Positions 9,348 through 19,467 are shown, counted from the first letter of the stretch. The stretch: 64,000 bases of DNA from Halomonas cupida (GCF_900142755.1 NZ_FRCA01000008.1:197519-261518), one strand, 5' to 3'. Numbers and translations are program-made. The notes: generated from the letters alone by a model not told the origin.

Positions 9348-9748
9348 TCCCACTCCTCGAATCCATGCACATTCGAGAGTATGGTGTCACCCACAGCAAA
9401 CAAAAGCCGTTGACAGACGCAAGAAACTCTCATTTATTGACCCGACAAGCATCTGTGTTGGGTTGGTTGCGGCACAGAAAAGTACCGCCGTCGGCCACAA
9501 GACCGACGAGAGCCCGCGCCACATCAATCGATATGGGCACCCGTCGTACATCGACATCGTCGCCCAGCAGCACTCTCCCATTCTGCAGGAGGCCCAGCAT
9601 GACCAACAACAGCAAGAGCGTCATCAAGCGCGTATACGTTCCCACCCATGTCAGGCAGCTACCCAATGGTGATCGAGTCACCGTCCCCGGCCATTACCGC
9701 ACACCTTCGCCGGATTGACAGAGCCTCCGTACTTGCCTGGCACCGCGG
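9348..9748. other. Intergenic region with a decayed hairpin-element copy
   Basis: About 400 bases between the LysR gene end and the AraC start, both leftward. The part at 9435-9530 is a diverged copy of the dispersed element described separately. A short open frame with a hydrophobic start lies on the minus strand at 9430-9681, but it reads through the repeat and lacks a good ribosome site, so it is not called. The remainder is the presumed AraC promoter region. Confidence 0.5.
9435..9530 (+). repeat. Dispersed hairpin element, copy A (degenerate, partial)
   Basis: It aligns without large gaps to the first about 95 bases of the copy at 29561-29738, from TTATTGACCCGACAAGC to CCGCGCCACATCA. 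Shared parts include the GTTGGGTT end stem, the GCGGCAC block and the GTCGGCC/GACCGAC arm. Many substitutions and loss of the distal half suggest an old copy. Confidence 0.6.
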
Positions 9749-10657
9749 TTATCCCGACAGTTGTGGTGCCAGTAACTCCCCCAGCCACTCGATGAAGGCA
9801 TCGATCCGCGATGTCCGGTGGCGCCGATGCGGGTAGACAACTGATACAGGCATGGGAGGCGCACGCCATTCATGCAGCACTTCAATCAGAGTGCTCTGTT
9901 CCAGCAGGTCTTCAACATCGAAGCGCGGCACCTGGATGATTCCCAATCCGGCCTCACAGCAGGCGATATAGCTCTCGGCATTGTTCACCTGAACACGGCT
10001 GGGTAGGCTTATCTGCCGGGGTTCGTCATTCTCGATCAAATCGAAAATCTGATCACGTCCATTGGACGATGAGCCATACCCCACCAGTTGGTGATGCCCA
10101 TTGCACAGTACCGCCAGATCCGGCAGGCCACCGACCCGTTCGAGATAGCCGGGACTAGCACAGTTGACCATAACGGCCTCCCCCAGCCGTCTGACTACCA
10201 GGCTGGAATCACTGAGTGTGCCGAAGCGCAGTGCACAATCAATCCCTTCCGCCACCAGATCCACATGTCGATCCGAGCTCCCCAACACCACATCCAGCCG
10301 CGGATGCCGGTGCAGCAACTGCGGTAGCGCCGGTGCCAACATACGCCGCGCCACACGACTTGGCACGTCAATCGATAGGCGGCCAGCAATGGCATCGTGA
10401 CGCTCACGAAACATCACCTCGAGGTTTTCACAATCCATGATGAGTGCCTGGGCACGCGGCAACAGCAACAGCCCGTCCGGTGTCAGTTGCACACGTCGGG
10501 TGGTGCGATGAAACAACCGCACTCCCAGCACCGATTCCAGCTGCTGTATCGCCAGGGAGACCGTGGCTCGCGGGCACTCCAACACATCGGCGGCGCGGGT
10601 AAAACTCCCCATTTCCGCCACCTGAATAAAGGCGCGCAATTGATCCGTTCGATCCAT
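9749..10657 (-). CDS. LysR-family transcriptional regulator
   Basis: A 302-residue LysR protein. The helix-turn-helix is in the first 60 residues (FTRAADVLECPRATVSLAIQ) and is followed by a substrate-binding domain with IDVPSRVARRMLAPALPQLL near 90-110, typical of the CrgA-like subgroup. The start at 10657 lies only four bases after the stop of the small membrane protein gene, so the two genes are co-transcribed. That pairing hints that the membrane protein belongs to its regulon, but no effector can be inferred. Confidence 0.9.
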   Translation of the reverse strand: MDRTDQLRAFIQVAEMGSFTRAADVLECPRATVSLAIQQLESVLGVRLFHRTTRRVQLTPDGLLLLPRAQALIMDCENLEVMFRERHDAIAGRLSIDVPSRVARRMLAPALPQLLHRHPRLDVVLGSSDRHVDLVAEGIDCALRFGTLSDSSLVVRRLGEAVMVNCASPGYLERVGGLPDLAVLCNGHHQLVGYGSSSNGRDQIFDLIENDEPRQISLPSRVQVNNAESYIACCEAGLGIIQVPRFDVEDLLEQSTLIEVLHEWRAPPMPVSVVYPHRRHRTSRIDAFIEWLGELLAPQLSG

Positions 10658-10661
10658 GACC

Positions 10662-10907
10662 TCAGCTCGTCCGGCCTGCCACCTTCCACCACCCGAATCC
10701 CACCGGGATAGCAAACAGGAAGGCATGCACCAGTAGTTCTTCTCCCAGTGCGTATCCATGAGACAGGCCGACACTCAGGTTCCAGGCGCAAACCAGCAGC
10801 CACACCAGCGAGAACCCCCACATGGCGGCATACCGTCCCCCCGGCGCCAGATAACGCATCAGCCTCACCACCAGCAGGCCAATGACAATGATCAGCAGGC
10901 TTCGCAT
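10662..10907 (-). CDS. Small integral membrane protein, unknown function
   Basis: An 81-residue protein with three hydrophobic stretches (about 2-20, 28-48 and 58-76) and few charges outside them. No family is recognised. It is believed real because GGAGG stands 8 bases before the ATG, it is packed directly against the LysR gene, and its composition is that of a membrane protein. Its role could be transport accessory or envelope-related; nothing in the sequence decides. Confidence 0.7.
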   Translation of the reverse strand: MRSLLIIVIGLLVVRLMRYLAPGGRYAAMWGFSLVWLLVCAWNLSVGLSHGYALGEELLVHAFLFAIPVGFGWWKVAGRTS

Positions 10908-11036
10908 CGGTATTCCCTCCCCTTGTCAGCCAGCATCAGCATAGCCAGCAAGCCATCGCCACGCCTGGCACCATGAATCGCAAGACCCGGCGGGTGCCAG
11001 GCCTCACAGAAAAGACTTCCGGTCAGACCGGGGTCG

Positions 11037-11810
11037 TCACTTGGTGGTATAGCCACCATTGGTCAGAATCGTCTGGCCGGTCATCCACCAGCCATCGGTG
11101 ACCAGGTGGCGCAGCAACGGTACGACGTCCTCGATATCGGTCAGCCCGGTCCTGCTCCAGGCTGACAGAGCCGCCGCGCTCTTGTGGAAAGCCACCGCAT
11201 CGTCACCCTCCTGACCATAGAAGAACGGTGTATCCATGGGTCCAGGCCCTACCGCGGTTACCGAAATTCCGCGCTCTCCGAACTCTTTGGCCGCCGCGCG
11301 GGTGAAATGCTCCACTGGTGCCTTGCCTCCAGCATAGGTGGAGTAGAAGGGAGTGAAGGCCCCAAGGAGAGACGTGACCATGGTGACCACCTTGCCGTGG
11401 TCCTCCAGAACACGACCGGCCTCCTTGAGGAAGAAGAAGGCACTTTTGGAATTGATCGCGAACATGGTGTCGTATTCGTCCTCGCTGGTTTCCAGCATCG
11501 GCTTCTTGAGCACCATACCGACCGTATTGACGGCAATGTCTACTTTTCCGAATCGCGCACGCACGTCATCGAACAATTGAGTGGCATTGGCCGCAGCGGT
11601 CAGGTCTGCCTGAAACAGCTCGCACTCGGCCCCCAGTGCCTTGACCTCGTCTCGAGTGGATTCAGCGGCAGCCCGTGTGGCTTCGCTGTTGTAATGCACT
11701 GCGATCGCCCGTGCTCCATTACGCGCCAGATCACGCGCCAGCAAGCCGCCAAGGTTCTTGGCACCACCAGCAATAAGCACGACCTTGTCGTTGAGACTGT
11801 GATCTACCAT
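11037..11810 (-). CDS. Short-chain dehydrogenase/reductase (SDR)
   Basis: A 257-residue classical SDR. The nucleotide-binding glycine motif appears as AGGAKNLGG near residues 14-22, and the active site as Ser147, Tyr159 and Lys163 (YAGGK). The glycine motif differs from the usual TGxxxGIG form, as in some FabG-like reductases. Cytoplasmic NAD(P)-dependent reduction or oxidation of an alcohol/ketone is expected; the substrate is unknown. AGGAGG 8 bases before the ATG supports the start. Neighbours do not define a pathway. Confidence 0.88.
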   Translation of the reverse strand: MVDHSLNDKVVLIAGGAKNLGGLLARDLARNGARAIAVHYNSEATRAAAESTRDEVKALGAECELFQADLTAAANATQLFDDVRARFGKVDIAVNTVGMVLKKPMLETSEDEYDTMFAINSKSAFFFLKEAGRVLEDHGKVVTMVTSLLGAFTPFYSTYAGGKAPVEHFTRAAAKEFGERGISVTAVGPGPMDTPFFYGQEGDDAVAFHKSAAALSAWSRTGLTDIEDVVPLLRHLVTDGWWMTGQTILTNGGYTTK

Positions 11811-11951
11811 GGAAACGCCTCCTGAAACCGAAAATGTTAATCAAGTGAAGCGTTATCCAGCCTGGCAGATACATTACCGACGAATCATTCGCCCTGACTG
11901 GAATCATTATCCAGCCAAGGCAAACAATCTGCGATGATTATGCAGAATCAA

Positions 11952-14414
11952 TCACGCCTCAGGCAGCGCGTAGGCAATCACATAGTCGCCCATGCGAGTA
12001 CCAAAGGTACCGTGCCCCCCCGCAGTGACCACCAGATACTGGCGACCATCCTGGCCCTGATAGGTCATCGGCGTCGCCTGGCCACCTGCCGGCAGGCGTG
12101 ACTTCCACAGTTCCTCGCCGGTCGTGATGTCGTAACCACGGATGTACTGATCCAGAGTGCCGCTGAGGAAGGTAACGCCACCCGCCGTAGTCACCGGTCC
12201 GCCAAGCGCGGGCACTCCAACCTTGAGCGGCAACGGAATATTGAACGGCATGCTGTCACGAGTCGTTCCGTTACGATGCCGCCAGACAACATCCGGCCCA
12301 TCCTGAGCAGCCAGATCGACACCTGCCACATCGCCCCAGGGCGGAGCCTGGCAGGGGATGCCCAGCACCGACAGCAGCGGCCCCATTTCCACCGCATAGG
12401 GGGCCCCTTCGTTGGGTTGCAGCCCTTGCTCACTGGCCGACCCCTCACCCTCGGCCACCTGATCCCGCGGGATCATCCGCGACACGAAAGCCAGATAGTT
12501 GGGCGAGGTGAAGATCGCCTGACGAACCGGATCGACGGCAATGCCGCTCCAGTTGAAGACACCGACGTTACCCGGGTAAACGATACTGCCCTGCAGAGAT
12601 GGTGGCGTGTACTGTCCCTCGTAACGCAGCGATTTGAACTTGATACGGCACAGCATCTGATCCACCGGTGTGCCGCCCCACATGTCCCGCCCCGTCAGCG
12701 GCGGCGGCAGCAGGTTTAGCTGCGAACGCGGTTGTGTCGGTGCTGTCCAGTCTCCCTCCACCGCGCCCTGAGGCGCCGGAACTTCATCGATCGGCACCAC
12801 TTCCTCGCCGGTCTCACGATTGAGCACATAGAGACTGCCTTGCTTGGTCGGCTGAATGACCGCAGGTACCATCTGCCCATCGACGTTGAGGTCAATCAAT
12901 ACCGGCTGCGCCGGTGAGTCCATGTCCCACAGGTCGTGATGGACAAACTGGTAGGCCCACTCGACATTCCCCGTCGCAAGGTCCAGTGCCACCAACCCAG
13001 CACTGTAGCGTTCGTCATCCTCACTGCGATCAGCCCCCCACTGGTCCGGAGTTGCATTGCCCATCGGCAGATACACCAACCCCAGATCCTCATCGACACT
13101 GAACGGTGCCCAGACATTGGGCGAGTTGCGCGTATAGATCTCACCCTCGCTCAGCGGTGTGGTACTGGTCGGATTACCGCTGTCCCAGTTCCACACCAGC
13201 TTTCCGCTGCGAACGTCGAAGGCGCGAATCACACCGGAGGGCTCATCCACAGAGCTGTTGTCGGTGACATGGCCACCAAGGATCACCAGATTCTCGGTGA
13301 CCACCGCTGGTGAGGTGGAGTAGTAACCTCCCGGCACGATCGGCCCCATATTGCGAGTCAGGTCAATCTCGCCATCTTCACCGAAAGTGGTGCAGCGCTC
13401 ACCGGTATCGGCATTGAGTGCAATCAGGCGTGCATCGGCGGTAGGCAGGAAGATACGGCGCGGGCACATGACATCCGTCTCGCTGACCATCGGTGCCGCA
13501 TCGCCCTCATGACTGGATGCAGATTCCGCCGCATCGATGATATTGCCCTCGGCATCGGGTGCAGCCTCGATACCATTCTCGCCATAGGACGCCACATCGT
13601 AGTAGGTAACGCCACGACAGGTCATGTGTGCCCAGAGCGAGAAGTCCTCCGCCCCCATGGTGCTGACCTCGGGATCGAAGGACCATACGGTCTCACCCGT
13701 CTGCGGGTCCAGTGCCATAGCCCGGCTGTGCGAAGTGCAGATATACAGCAGATCGTTGACCTTTAGCGGCGTATTCTGGTTGGTGATCTCCGGTGGCGAA
13801 TCGGGTTGTGCGGTATCACCGGTCTGGATACGCCAGACCTCTTCCAGTTGAGAGATGTTCTGCGGCGTGATCTGCTCGAGTGCCGAATAATGGGTCCCGG
13901 CATTGGTCCCGCCATAGGCGACCCAGTCTTCCGCGGCCACCTGAGCCGGATTCAGCGCCACAGCGGGAGCCTGGCCCGCGATCTCGCCTTCCAGGTCACC
14001 AGTTTCGAGAACCTGCGTGGCCACCGCCACACCAAGTGCTGCCAACACCGCCAGAGACAGAATGGCGACGCCACCACGACTGGCACCGCGACTCCACCAG
14101 GGCAACAGCATGATCAGGCCGATGGCACACAACAGCGCCACTCGGGGCACCAGCTGCCACCAATCGAAACCGACTTCCCACACTGCCCATAGGGTCGTGC
14201 CCAGCAGGACCAGGCCAAAAAGCCCCAATGCCCCGTGGCGCCTCGCCATCATGGTCGCCCCGGACAGCGTGAGCCCGGCTCCAGCCAACAGGTAATAAGC
14301 CGAACCACCGCTCATCAGTAGATAGCCGCCACCTCCCATCAAGCTGAGACCCAGCAGCAGTATCAGAAGGCCCAGTAACCGCGCCGGCCACTTGCTTGCA
14401 CGTTTTCGATCCAT
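11952..14414 (-). CDS. Membrane-bound PQQ-dependent dehydrogenase, glucose/quinate/shikimate type
   Basis: An 820-residue quinoprotein. Residues 1 to about 140 hold four to five transmembrane helices, as in glucose dehydrogenase Gcd; the rest is the periplasmic eight-bladed PQQ propeller with repeated blade motifs such as GETVWSFDPE, GKLVWNWDSG and GEELWKSRLP. The C-terminal GGQATPMTYQGQDGRQYLVV and AGGHG segments are characteristic of this family. It oxidises an aldose or cyclic polyol in the periplasm and passes electrons to ubiquinone. No PQQ biosynthesis gene lies in the window. GGGGA 7 bases before the ATG supports the start. Glucose versus quinate/shikimate cannot be settled by eye. Confidence 0.9.
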   Translation of the reverse strand: MDRKRASKWPARLLGLLILLLGLSLMGGGGYLLMSGGSAYYLLAGAGLTLSGATMMARRHGALGLFGLVLLGTTLWAVWEVGFDWWQLVPRVALLCAIGLIMLLPWWSRGASRGGVAILSLAVLAALGVAVATQVLETGDLEGEIAGQAPAVALNPAQVAAEDWVAYGGTNAGTHYSALEQITPQNISQLEEVWRIQTGDTAQPDSPPEITNQNTPLKVNDLLYICTSHSRAMALDPQTGETVWSFDPEVSTMGAEDFSLWAHMTCRGVTYYDVASYGENGIEAAPDAEGNIIDAAESASSHEGDAAPMVSETDVMCPRRIFLPTADARLIALNADTGERCTTFGEDGEIDLTRNMGPIVPGGYYSTSPAVVTENLVILGGHVTDNSSVDEPSGVIRAFDVRSGKLVWNWDSGNPTSTTPLSEGEIYTRNSPNVWAPFSVDEDLGLVYLPMGNATPDQWGADRSEDDERYSAGLVALDLATGNVEWAYQFVHHDLWDMDSPAQPVLIDLNVDGQMVPAVIQPTKQGSLYVLNRETGEEVVPIDEVPAPQGAVEGDWTAPTQPRSQLNLLPPPLTGRDMWGGTPVDQMLCRIKFKSLRYEGQYTPPSLQGSIVYPGNVGVFNWSGIAVDPVRQAIFTSPNYLAFVSRMIPRDQVAEGEGSASEQGLQPNEGAPYAVEMGPLLSVLGIPCQAPPWGDVAGVDLAAQDGPDVVWRHRNGTTRDSMPFNIPLPLKVGVPALGGPVTTAGGVTFLSGTLDQYIRGYDITTGEELWKSRLPAGGQATPMTYQGQDGRQYLVVTAGGHGTFGTRMGDYVIAYALPEA

Positions 14415-14690
14415 CGTCAGTCCCCTCGCTCTCCCTGCTCGAGTACCGAACCGCCCCTACCGGGGAAAGCCGATGCCGATACTCTGACAGGCACATGTGA
14501 TTCAGCAGTTGTACAGGAAGGATAGGAGTTTGCAGGACAGTGTGCGAAAGGCAATCATGCGTTTCATAACACCGACAGGTACAGTCAGCGCGGCCTTCAA
14601 AAAGCTACGCTGAAACGCTATGGAAGCTTTCCACCACGCAGCAACGTGGCAAACTGTCGACATCCATGTATAGCTTTTCAGGATATGCCG

Positions 14691-15311
14691 ATGAACCTTT
14701 ACGGAGATTCCCGCTCCGGTAACTGCTACAAGATCAAGCTGCTCGCCGCACTGCTTGATATCCGCCTGGTCTGGATCGGTATCGATATCCTCGCTGGCGA
14801 TACCCACAACGACGACTTCCTTGGCCGCAATCCCAACGGAAAGATTCCGCTGCTCGAATTGGATGACGGTCAGTTTCTCGCCGAATCCAACGCCATTCTC
14901 AACTATCTCGCCGAGGGTACCGACTGGCTGCCGAGCGACCGCCTTGCTCGTGCCCAGGTGCTGCAATGGCAGTTCTTCGAACAGTACAGTCACGAGCCCT
15001 ATATCGCCGTGGCACGCTTCATATCTCTGTACCTCGGACTGCCTGAGGACCGGCGCGCAGAGTATGAGTCCAGAAAAGCCGGTGGTTATCGGGCACTGGA
15101 CGTCATGGAACGGCAGCTCAGTCAATCCCGTTGGCTGGTCGGCGACAGTCCCACCATCGCCGACATCTCACTCTACGCCTACACCCATGTGGCGCATGAA
15201 GGGGGCTTCGAGCTCGAGAATTATCCCGCTATCCGTGCCTGGCTGGCCCGCATCAGCAGTCTGCCGGGCCATGTCCCTATCGGTGATGACAGCCTGTCTC
15301 ACCCTCAATAG
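14691..15311 (+). CDS. Glutathione S-transferase family protein
   Basis: A 206-residue two-domain GST. The N-terminal thioredoxin-like half carries SGNCYKIKLLAALL, IPLLELDDG and the ESNAILNYLAEG glutathione-contact motif; the helical C-terminal half includes WLVGDSPTIADISLYAYTHV, the N-capping region. ATG 14691 is chosen over the in-frame ATG at 14685 because AGGA then lies 7 bases upstream. It is a cytosolic conjugating or reductive enzyme of unknown substrate. Confidence 0.9.
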   Translation: MNLYGDSRSGNCYKIKLLAALLDIRLVWIGIDILAGDTHNDDFLGRNPNGKIPLLELDDGQFLAESNAILNYLAEGTDWLPSDRLARAQVLQWQFFEQYSHEPYIAVARFISLYLGLPEDRRAEYESRKAGGYRALDVMERQLSQSRWLVGDSPTIADISLYAYTHVAHEGGFELENYPAIRAWLARISSLPGHVPIGDDSLSHPQ

Positions 15312-15571
15312 CCTGCCTCACCCTGAAATAACCTGACGCCTCTCGCCCCGGTGAGCTCAGCTCGTCATCGTCGACGGGTGTCAACCAGCGCTCGCCGAAG
15401 AGAGGCCACGTCTCCGTCCCGATAGCGCTTCCCTCCTCCCCGGAAACCCCGCGCGAGCACCATGGTACTCACCACTGTGCTGTATCCGTTGTATATCAGC
15501 GATGATTGATCCCTGAATGCTGCGCTGCGGTAACATGGCTGCAATCACTGTTCCATGGATGGAGCTTTCGA

Positions 15572-17419
15572 ATGACGTCGCTGCTGTTTCTCGCCTTGAT
15601 CTTTCTGCTGGCTGCGGTGCTGATTGTGCCGATTCTCAAGCGCCTGGGGCTTGGCGAGGTGCTCGGTTACCTGGTGGCCGGACTGGTCATTGGTCCCTCC
15701 GCGCTGGGCCTGGTACGCGATGCCGAGGCGGTTCTACACTTCGCCGAGATCGGCATCGTGTTTCTGTTGTTCATCATTGGCCTGGAGTTGAAACCCGCGC
15801 GCCTGCGCCTGATGCGCAAGGCCGTGTTTGGCTTCGGTAGTCTGCAGATGCTGGTGACCTGGCTGCTGTTGGTGCTCGGCTGTCGATGGTGGCTGGGGTT
15901 GTCGATACCAGCCACCATTGTAGTGAGCTTCTGCCTTGCACTGTGTTCAACACCGCTGGTACTGCACATTCTTGGCGAGCGCCGTGAACTCAACACTCGC
16001 CATGGACGCCTGGCCTTTGCCATGCTGCTGTTCCAGGACATTGCCACCATTCCGTTGCTGGCCGCCATCCCGTTCCTTGCCGATGATGCGCTGCTGGCAG
16101 CCGGGTGGGAGCCGTTACTCGACAGGATACTGATTGCAACATGTGCCCTGATCGGCCTGATTGCAGGGGCACGTTACCTGTTGCGTCCGTTGTTTCGCCT
16201 GGCCACCGGTAGCCGTGAAGTATTCGCCGGGGCCTCACTGCTGGTAGTGATCGGCGCTGCGCTGTTGATGCATCTGGCTGGCCTTTCCATGGCCCTTGGA
16301 GCTTTTGTTGCCGGCATCATGCTGTCGGATACCGAGTACCGGCACACCATCGAAGCCGATATAGAGCCCTTCCGCGGCCTGCTGCTGGGACTGTTCTTCA
16401 TGGCCATCGGCATGACCGCCAAGGTCGAATTGCTGTTCCAGTCGCCAGCTCTGGTGCTCGGCCTCACGGCCGCCCTACTGATCACCAAGATGGTCTGCAT
16501 GCTGATCGCCGGACGCCTGTTTCGTGCCAGTTGGGCGGATTCGTTCAATCTCGCCATGCTGCTGCCACAAGGCGGTGAATTCGGCTTCGTGGTGCTGACA
16601 GCGGCAGGTGCCTCTGCGCTGATCGATCAGGCCACGATTGAACTGCTGGTGCTGGTCATCTCGCTGTCGATGGCCGCAACACCAGTGGTATTTCTCACCT
16701 ACGTGAGATGGTTGCAACCACTGCTGAGCCCCACCAACTCCGCCTCCAGCGACCGCGAGTTCGATACGCCCGACAACAGTTCACCACGTGTGATCATTGT
16801 GGGCTTCGGGCGTTTTGGTCAGATTGTGGGCCGGGTTCTGCAGGGGCTGAAGATTCCCTATACCGTGCTCGACAACGATGCCGATCGTGTTGTGGTGGTA
16901 CGGCGCTACGGCAATGACGTCTATTACGGTGACGCCACTCGACCGGAACTGCTCGAAGCGGCCGGTGCCGGGCACGCACAGCTGCTGGTACTGGCCGTCA
17001 GCGATATCGAGAGCTCCATGCGTATCATCGAACAGGCACAGAAGCACTTCCCTCATCTACGCATCTTCGCTCGGGCCCGTAATCGTCATCAGGCACAGCT
17101 ATTGAAGAATGCCGGCATCCACTATTTTCAGCGCGAGCTGCTGCCCGCCAGCCTCGAGACAAGCCGTGAGGTACTGGTCGAGTTAGGCATCACACGTGAC
17201 AAGGCTCAACATGCCGTGGATATCTTTCGCCCCCACGATGAACAGCTGATGTCTCGTCAACTGGAGGCTTCCAACAACCAGAAGCAATTGATCCAGACAG
17301 TGCAGGAAGCCTACGCCGAGCTGGAACGGGTCTATGCCGCTGACGAGGATATCGTCGCAGAACTGGAGAGAGTCATGAGGTCAGGCCATCACCAGGCATC
17401 AGACAACCAGCTGGGGTGA
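15572..17419 (+). CDS. CPA2 monovalent cation:proton antiporter with TrkA-N domain (Kef-like), first of a tandem pair
   Basis: A 615-residue protein. The first about 390 residues hold about twelve membrane helices with CPA2 features (LGLGEVLGYLVAGLVIGP, LLFIIGLELKP, FQDIATIPLLA). A cytoplasmic Rossmann TrkA-N domain follows (VIIVGFGRFGQIVGRVLQ from about 410), where nucleotides or glutathione adducts gate Kef systems. It likely exchanges K+ or Na+ for H+ at the inner membrane. The start at 15572 has GGAG 7 bases upstream and matches the paralogue's N terminus. A closely similar gene follows after 197 bases, so a duplication is clear. Confidence 0.92.
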   Translation: MTSLLFLALIFLLAAVLIVPILKRLGLGEVLGYLVAGLVIGPSALGLVRDAEAVLHFAEIGIVFLLFIIGLELKPARLRLMRKAVFGFGSLQMLVTWLLLVLGCRWWLGLSIPATIVVSFCLALCSTPLVLHILGERRELNTRHGRLAFAMLLFQDIATIPLLAAIPFLADDALLAAGWEPLLDRILIATCALIGLIAGARYLLRPLFRLATGSREVFAGASLLVVIGAALLMHLAGLSMALGAFVAGIMLSDTEYRHTIEADIEPFRGLLLGLFFMAIGMTAKVELLFQSPALVLGLTAALLITKMVCMLIAGRLFRASWADSFNLAMLLPQGGEFGFVVLTAAGASALIDQATIELLVLVISLSMAATPVVFLTYVRWLQPLLSPTNSASSDREFDTPDNSSPRVIIVGFGRFGQIVGRVLQGLKIPYTVLDNDADRVVVVRRYGNDVYYGDATRPELLEAAGAGHAQLLVLAVSDIESSMRIIEQAQKHFPHLRIFARARNRHQAQLLKNAGIHYFQRELLPASLETSREVLVELGITRDKAQHAVDIFRPHDEQLMSRQLEASNNQKQLIQTVQEAYAELERVYAADEDIVAELERVMRSGHHQASDNQLG

Positions 17420-17472
17420 GACCTACCGACACGAAATAGACATGCTGCATGTCTCCTGCGAGGTGCAGTACG

Positions 17473-17575
17473 CTATTGGCATGGCAACCAAATAGCTCAT
17501 CCTGATCCATTGGATTGTCGACGGCACTTCCCTGGGCTGCGATTAACCCAATACAAGAGCTTGCCGGTTCAATAA
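17473..17575 (-). repeat. Dispersed hairpin element, copy B (short form)
   Basis: A short version of the element lying between the two antiporter genes. It has the conserved AAATAGCTCATCCTGAT end and the GATTAACCCAATAC...GCCGGTT end but lacks the middle hairpin modules. It ends 41 bases before the second antiporter start. Confidence 0.7.
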
Positions 17576-17616
17576 TATAGCGACGACAACTGTTCCACGG
17601 CTGGAGCTTACCCTGC

Positions 17617-19467
17617 ATGGCCTCGTCACTGCTGTTCCTTGCGTTCGTCTTTCTTGTCGCCGCGGTGCTGATCGTGCCGATCCTCAAGCGTCTCGGGCTC
17701 GGCGAGGTCCTTGGTTACCTGGTAGCCGGTGTGGTCATTGGCCCAGCCGCACTGGGCCTGGTGCCTGATGCAGAAGCGGTACTTCATTTTGCCGAAGTGG
17801 GCATCATCTTTCTGCTGTTCATCATTGGTCTGGAACTCAAGCCTTCACGTCTGCGCTTGATGCGCAAGGCCGTGTTCGGCGGTGGCGGCCTGCAGATGTC
17901 CATCACCACCGTCGTGCTGGCGGCAGGCGCCTGGTGGTTCGGTCTGGCACTGATACCCGCGCTGATAGTGGGATTCAGCCTGGCACTGTGCTCAACACCC
18001 CTGGTGCTGCACATGCTGGGCGAACGCCATGAACTGAATGCACGCCATGGGCGCCTGGCCTTTGCCACGTTGCTGTTCCAGGACATCGCCACCCTGCCTG
18101 TGCTTGCGGCAATCCCCATTCTCGCCAGCGGTTCTCTGCTGGAAGCCGGCTGGGGGCCCTTGATCACCAGAATTCTGATCGCCGCTGCCGCCGTGGTAGC
18201 TCTCGTGGTTGGTGGTCGCTTCCTGCTCGGGCCAATGTTTCAGCGTGCCGCGGCAACCGGCAGCCGAGAGGTCTTTGCCGGCGCCTCGCTGGCCGTGGTG
18301 ATCGGTTCCGCGCTGTTGATGGATATGGCCGGGCTTTCCATGGCGCTGGGCGCCTTTGCCGCCGGTATTCTATTATCGGACTCGGAATACCGTCACAGCA
18401 TTGAAGCCGATATCGAACCCTTCCGGGGGCTGCTGCTGGGGTTGTTCTTCATGGCCGTCGGCATGACGGCAAAGATCGAGCTGCTGGTCGAAGCACCGGG
18501 CCTGGTCCTCGGGCTGACGGGCGCGCTGCTGGTCACCAAGGCATTCTGCGTGATGATGGCAGCCCGCCTGTTCCGCGCCAGTTGGAGCGACTCCCTCAAT
18601 CTTGCCATGTTACTGCCCCAGGGCGGCGAGTTTGCTTTTGTACTGCTGACGGCGGCAGGCGGCAGCTTTCTGCTCGACAGCGCAACCGTCGAGTTGCTGA
18701 TTCTGGTGGTGTCATTATCCATGGCAGCGACGCCAGTGCTGTACCTCCTGCATGTGCGCTTGATTCGGCCACTACTGCAACCTGCCGCTAGCAAGCCGGA
18801 ATTCGATATGCCACGTGACGAATCGCCCCGGATCATCATTGCCGGCTTCGGCCGTTTTGGGCAGATTGTCGGCCGTATTCTCCAGGGCCTGAAGATTCCG
18901 TACACCGTGCTCGATATCGATGCCCGACATGTCCAGGTGGTGCGTCGCTACGGCAACGAGGTCTACTACGGTGATGCTGCTCGTATCGACCTTCTGGAGG
19001 CCGCAGGAGCCAGCAAGGCCCAGATGCTGGTGGTGGCAGTGAGTGATGTCGAAAGCTCGATGCGGATCATCGAGCGTGCCCAGAAGCGCTTCCCTCACCT
19101 GAAGATCCATGCCCGGGCCCGCAATCGTTACCACGCACTGCTGCTGATGCGTGCCAACGTCAGCTACCTCCAGCGCGAACTGTTGCCCGGCAGCCTGGAC
19201 ATGACCCGGGAAACGCTGATCGGACTGGGCATTCCCCGCGATGAGGCGCAGCATGCCGTCGATATCTTCCGCAGGCATGACGAGCGGACTCTACAACGCC
19301 AACTGGAAGTGTTCGGCAACGAACGCAAACTGATCCAGAATGTTCAGCAGGCTGCCAGCGAGCTGGAGCAGCTCTATGAGGCCGATGAAGACATCGTCAT
19401 GAAACCCGACAGCTCCGAGGCAGGAGCTCAGGAGGCCCCTCGCCACCAGCCCGGCAATCGAGACTGA
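17617..19467 (+). CDS. CPA2 cation:proton antiporter with TrkA-N domain (Kef-like), second of a tandem pair
   Basis: A 616-residue paralogue of the preceding gene, identical at most positions in the membrane core (LLFIIGLELKPSRLRLMRKA; FQDIATLPVLAAIP) and the TrkA-N domain (IIIAGFGRFGQIVGRILQ). Even the 25 bases before the start resemble those of the first copy (CTGTTCCACGGCTGGAGCTT), so the duplication included the leader. The C-terminal tail differs and is acidic and alanine-rich. The last 40 bases overlap the convergent helicase gene. Two copies may give different ion preference or regulation. Confidence 0.92.
   Translation: MASSLLFLAFVFLVAAVLIVPILKRLGLGEVLGYLVAGVVIGPAALGLVPDAEAVLHFAEVGIIFLLFIIGLELKPSRLRLMRKAVFGGGGLQMSITTVVLAAGAWWFGLALIPALIVGFSLALCSTPLVLHMLGERHELNARHGRLAFATLLFQDIATLPVLAAIPILASGSLLEAGWGPLITRILIAAAAVVALVVGGRFLLGPMFQRAAATGSREVFAGASLAVVIGSALLMDMAGLSMALGAFAAGILLSDSEYRHSIEADIEPFRGLLLGLFFMAVGMTAKIELLVEAPGLVLGLTGALLVTKAFCVMMAARLFRASWSDSLNLAMLLPQGGEFAFVLLTAAGGSFLLDSATVELLILVVSLSMAATPVLYLLHVRLIRPLLQPAASKPEFDMPRDESPRIIIAGFGRFGQIVGRILQGLKIPYTVLDIDARHVQVVRRYGNEVYYGDAARIDLLEAAGASKAQMLVVAVSDVESSMRIIERAQKRFPHLKIHARARNRYHALLLMRANVSYLQRELLPGSLDMTRETLIGLGIPRDEAQHAVDIFRRHDERTLQRQLEVFGNERKLIQNVQQAASELEQLYEADEDIVMKPDSSEAGAQEAPRHQPGNRD

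Noticed and set aside
9430..9681. Short minus-strand frame with a hydrophobic N terminus (MTLLLLLVMLGLL)
   Set aside because: It reads through the decayed hairpin element, has no convincing ribosome site, and the frame is not kept in other element copies.
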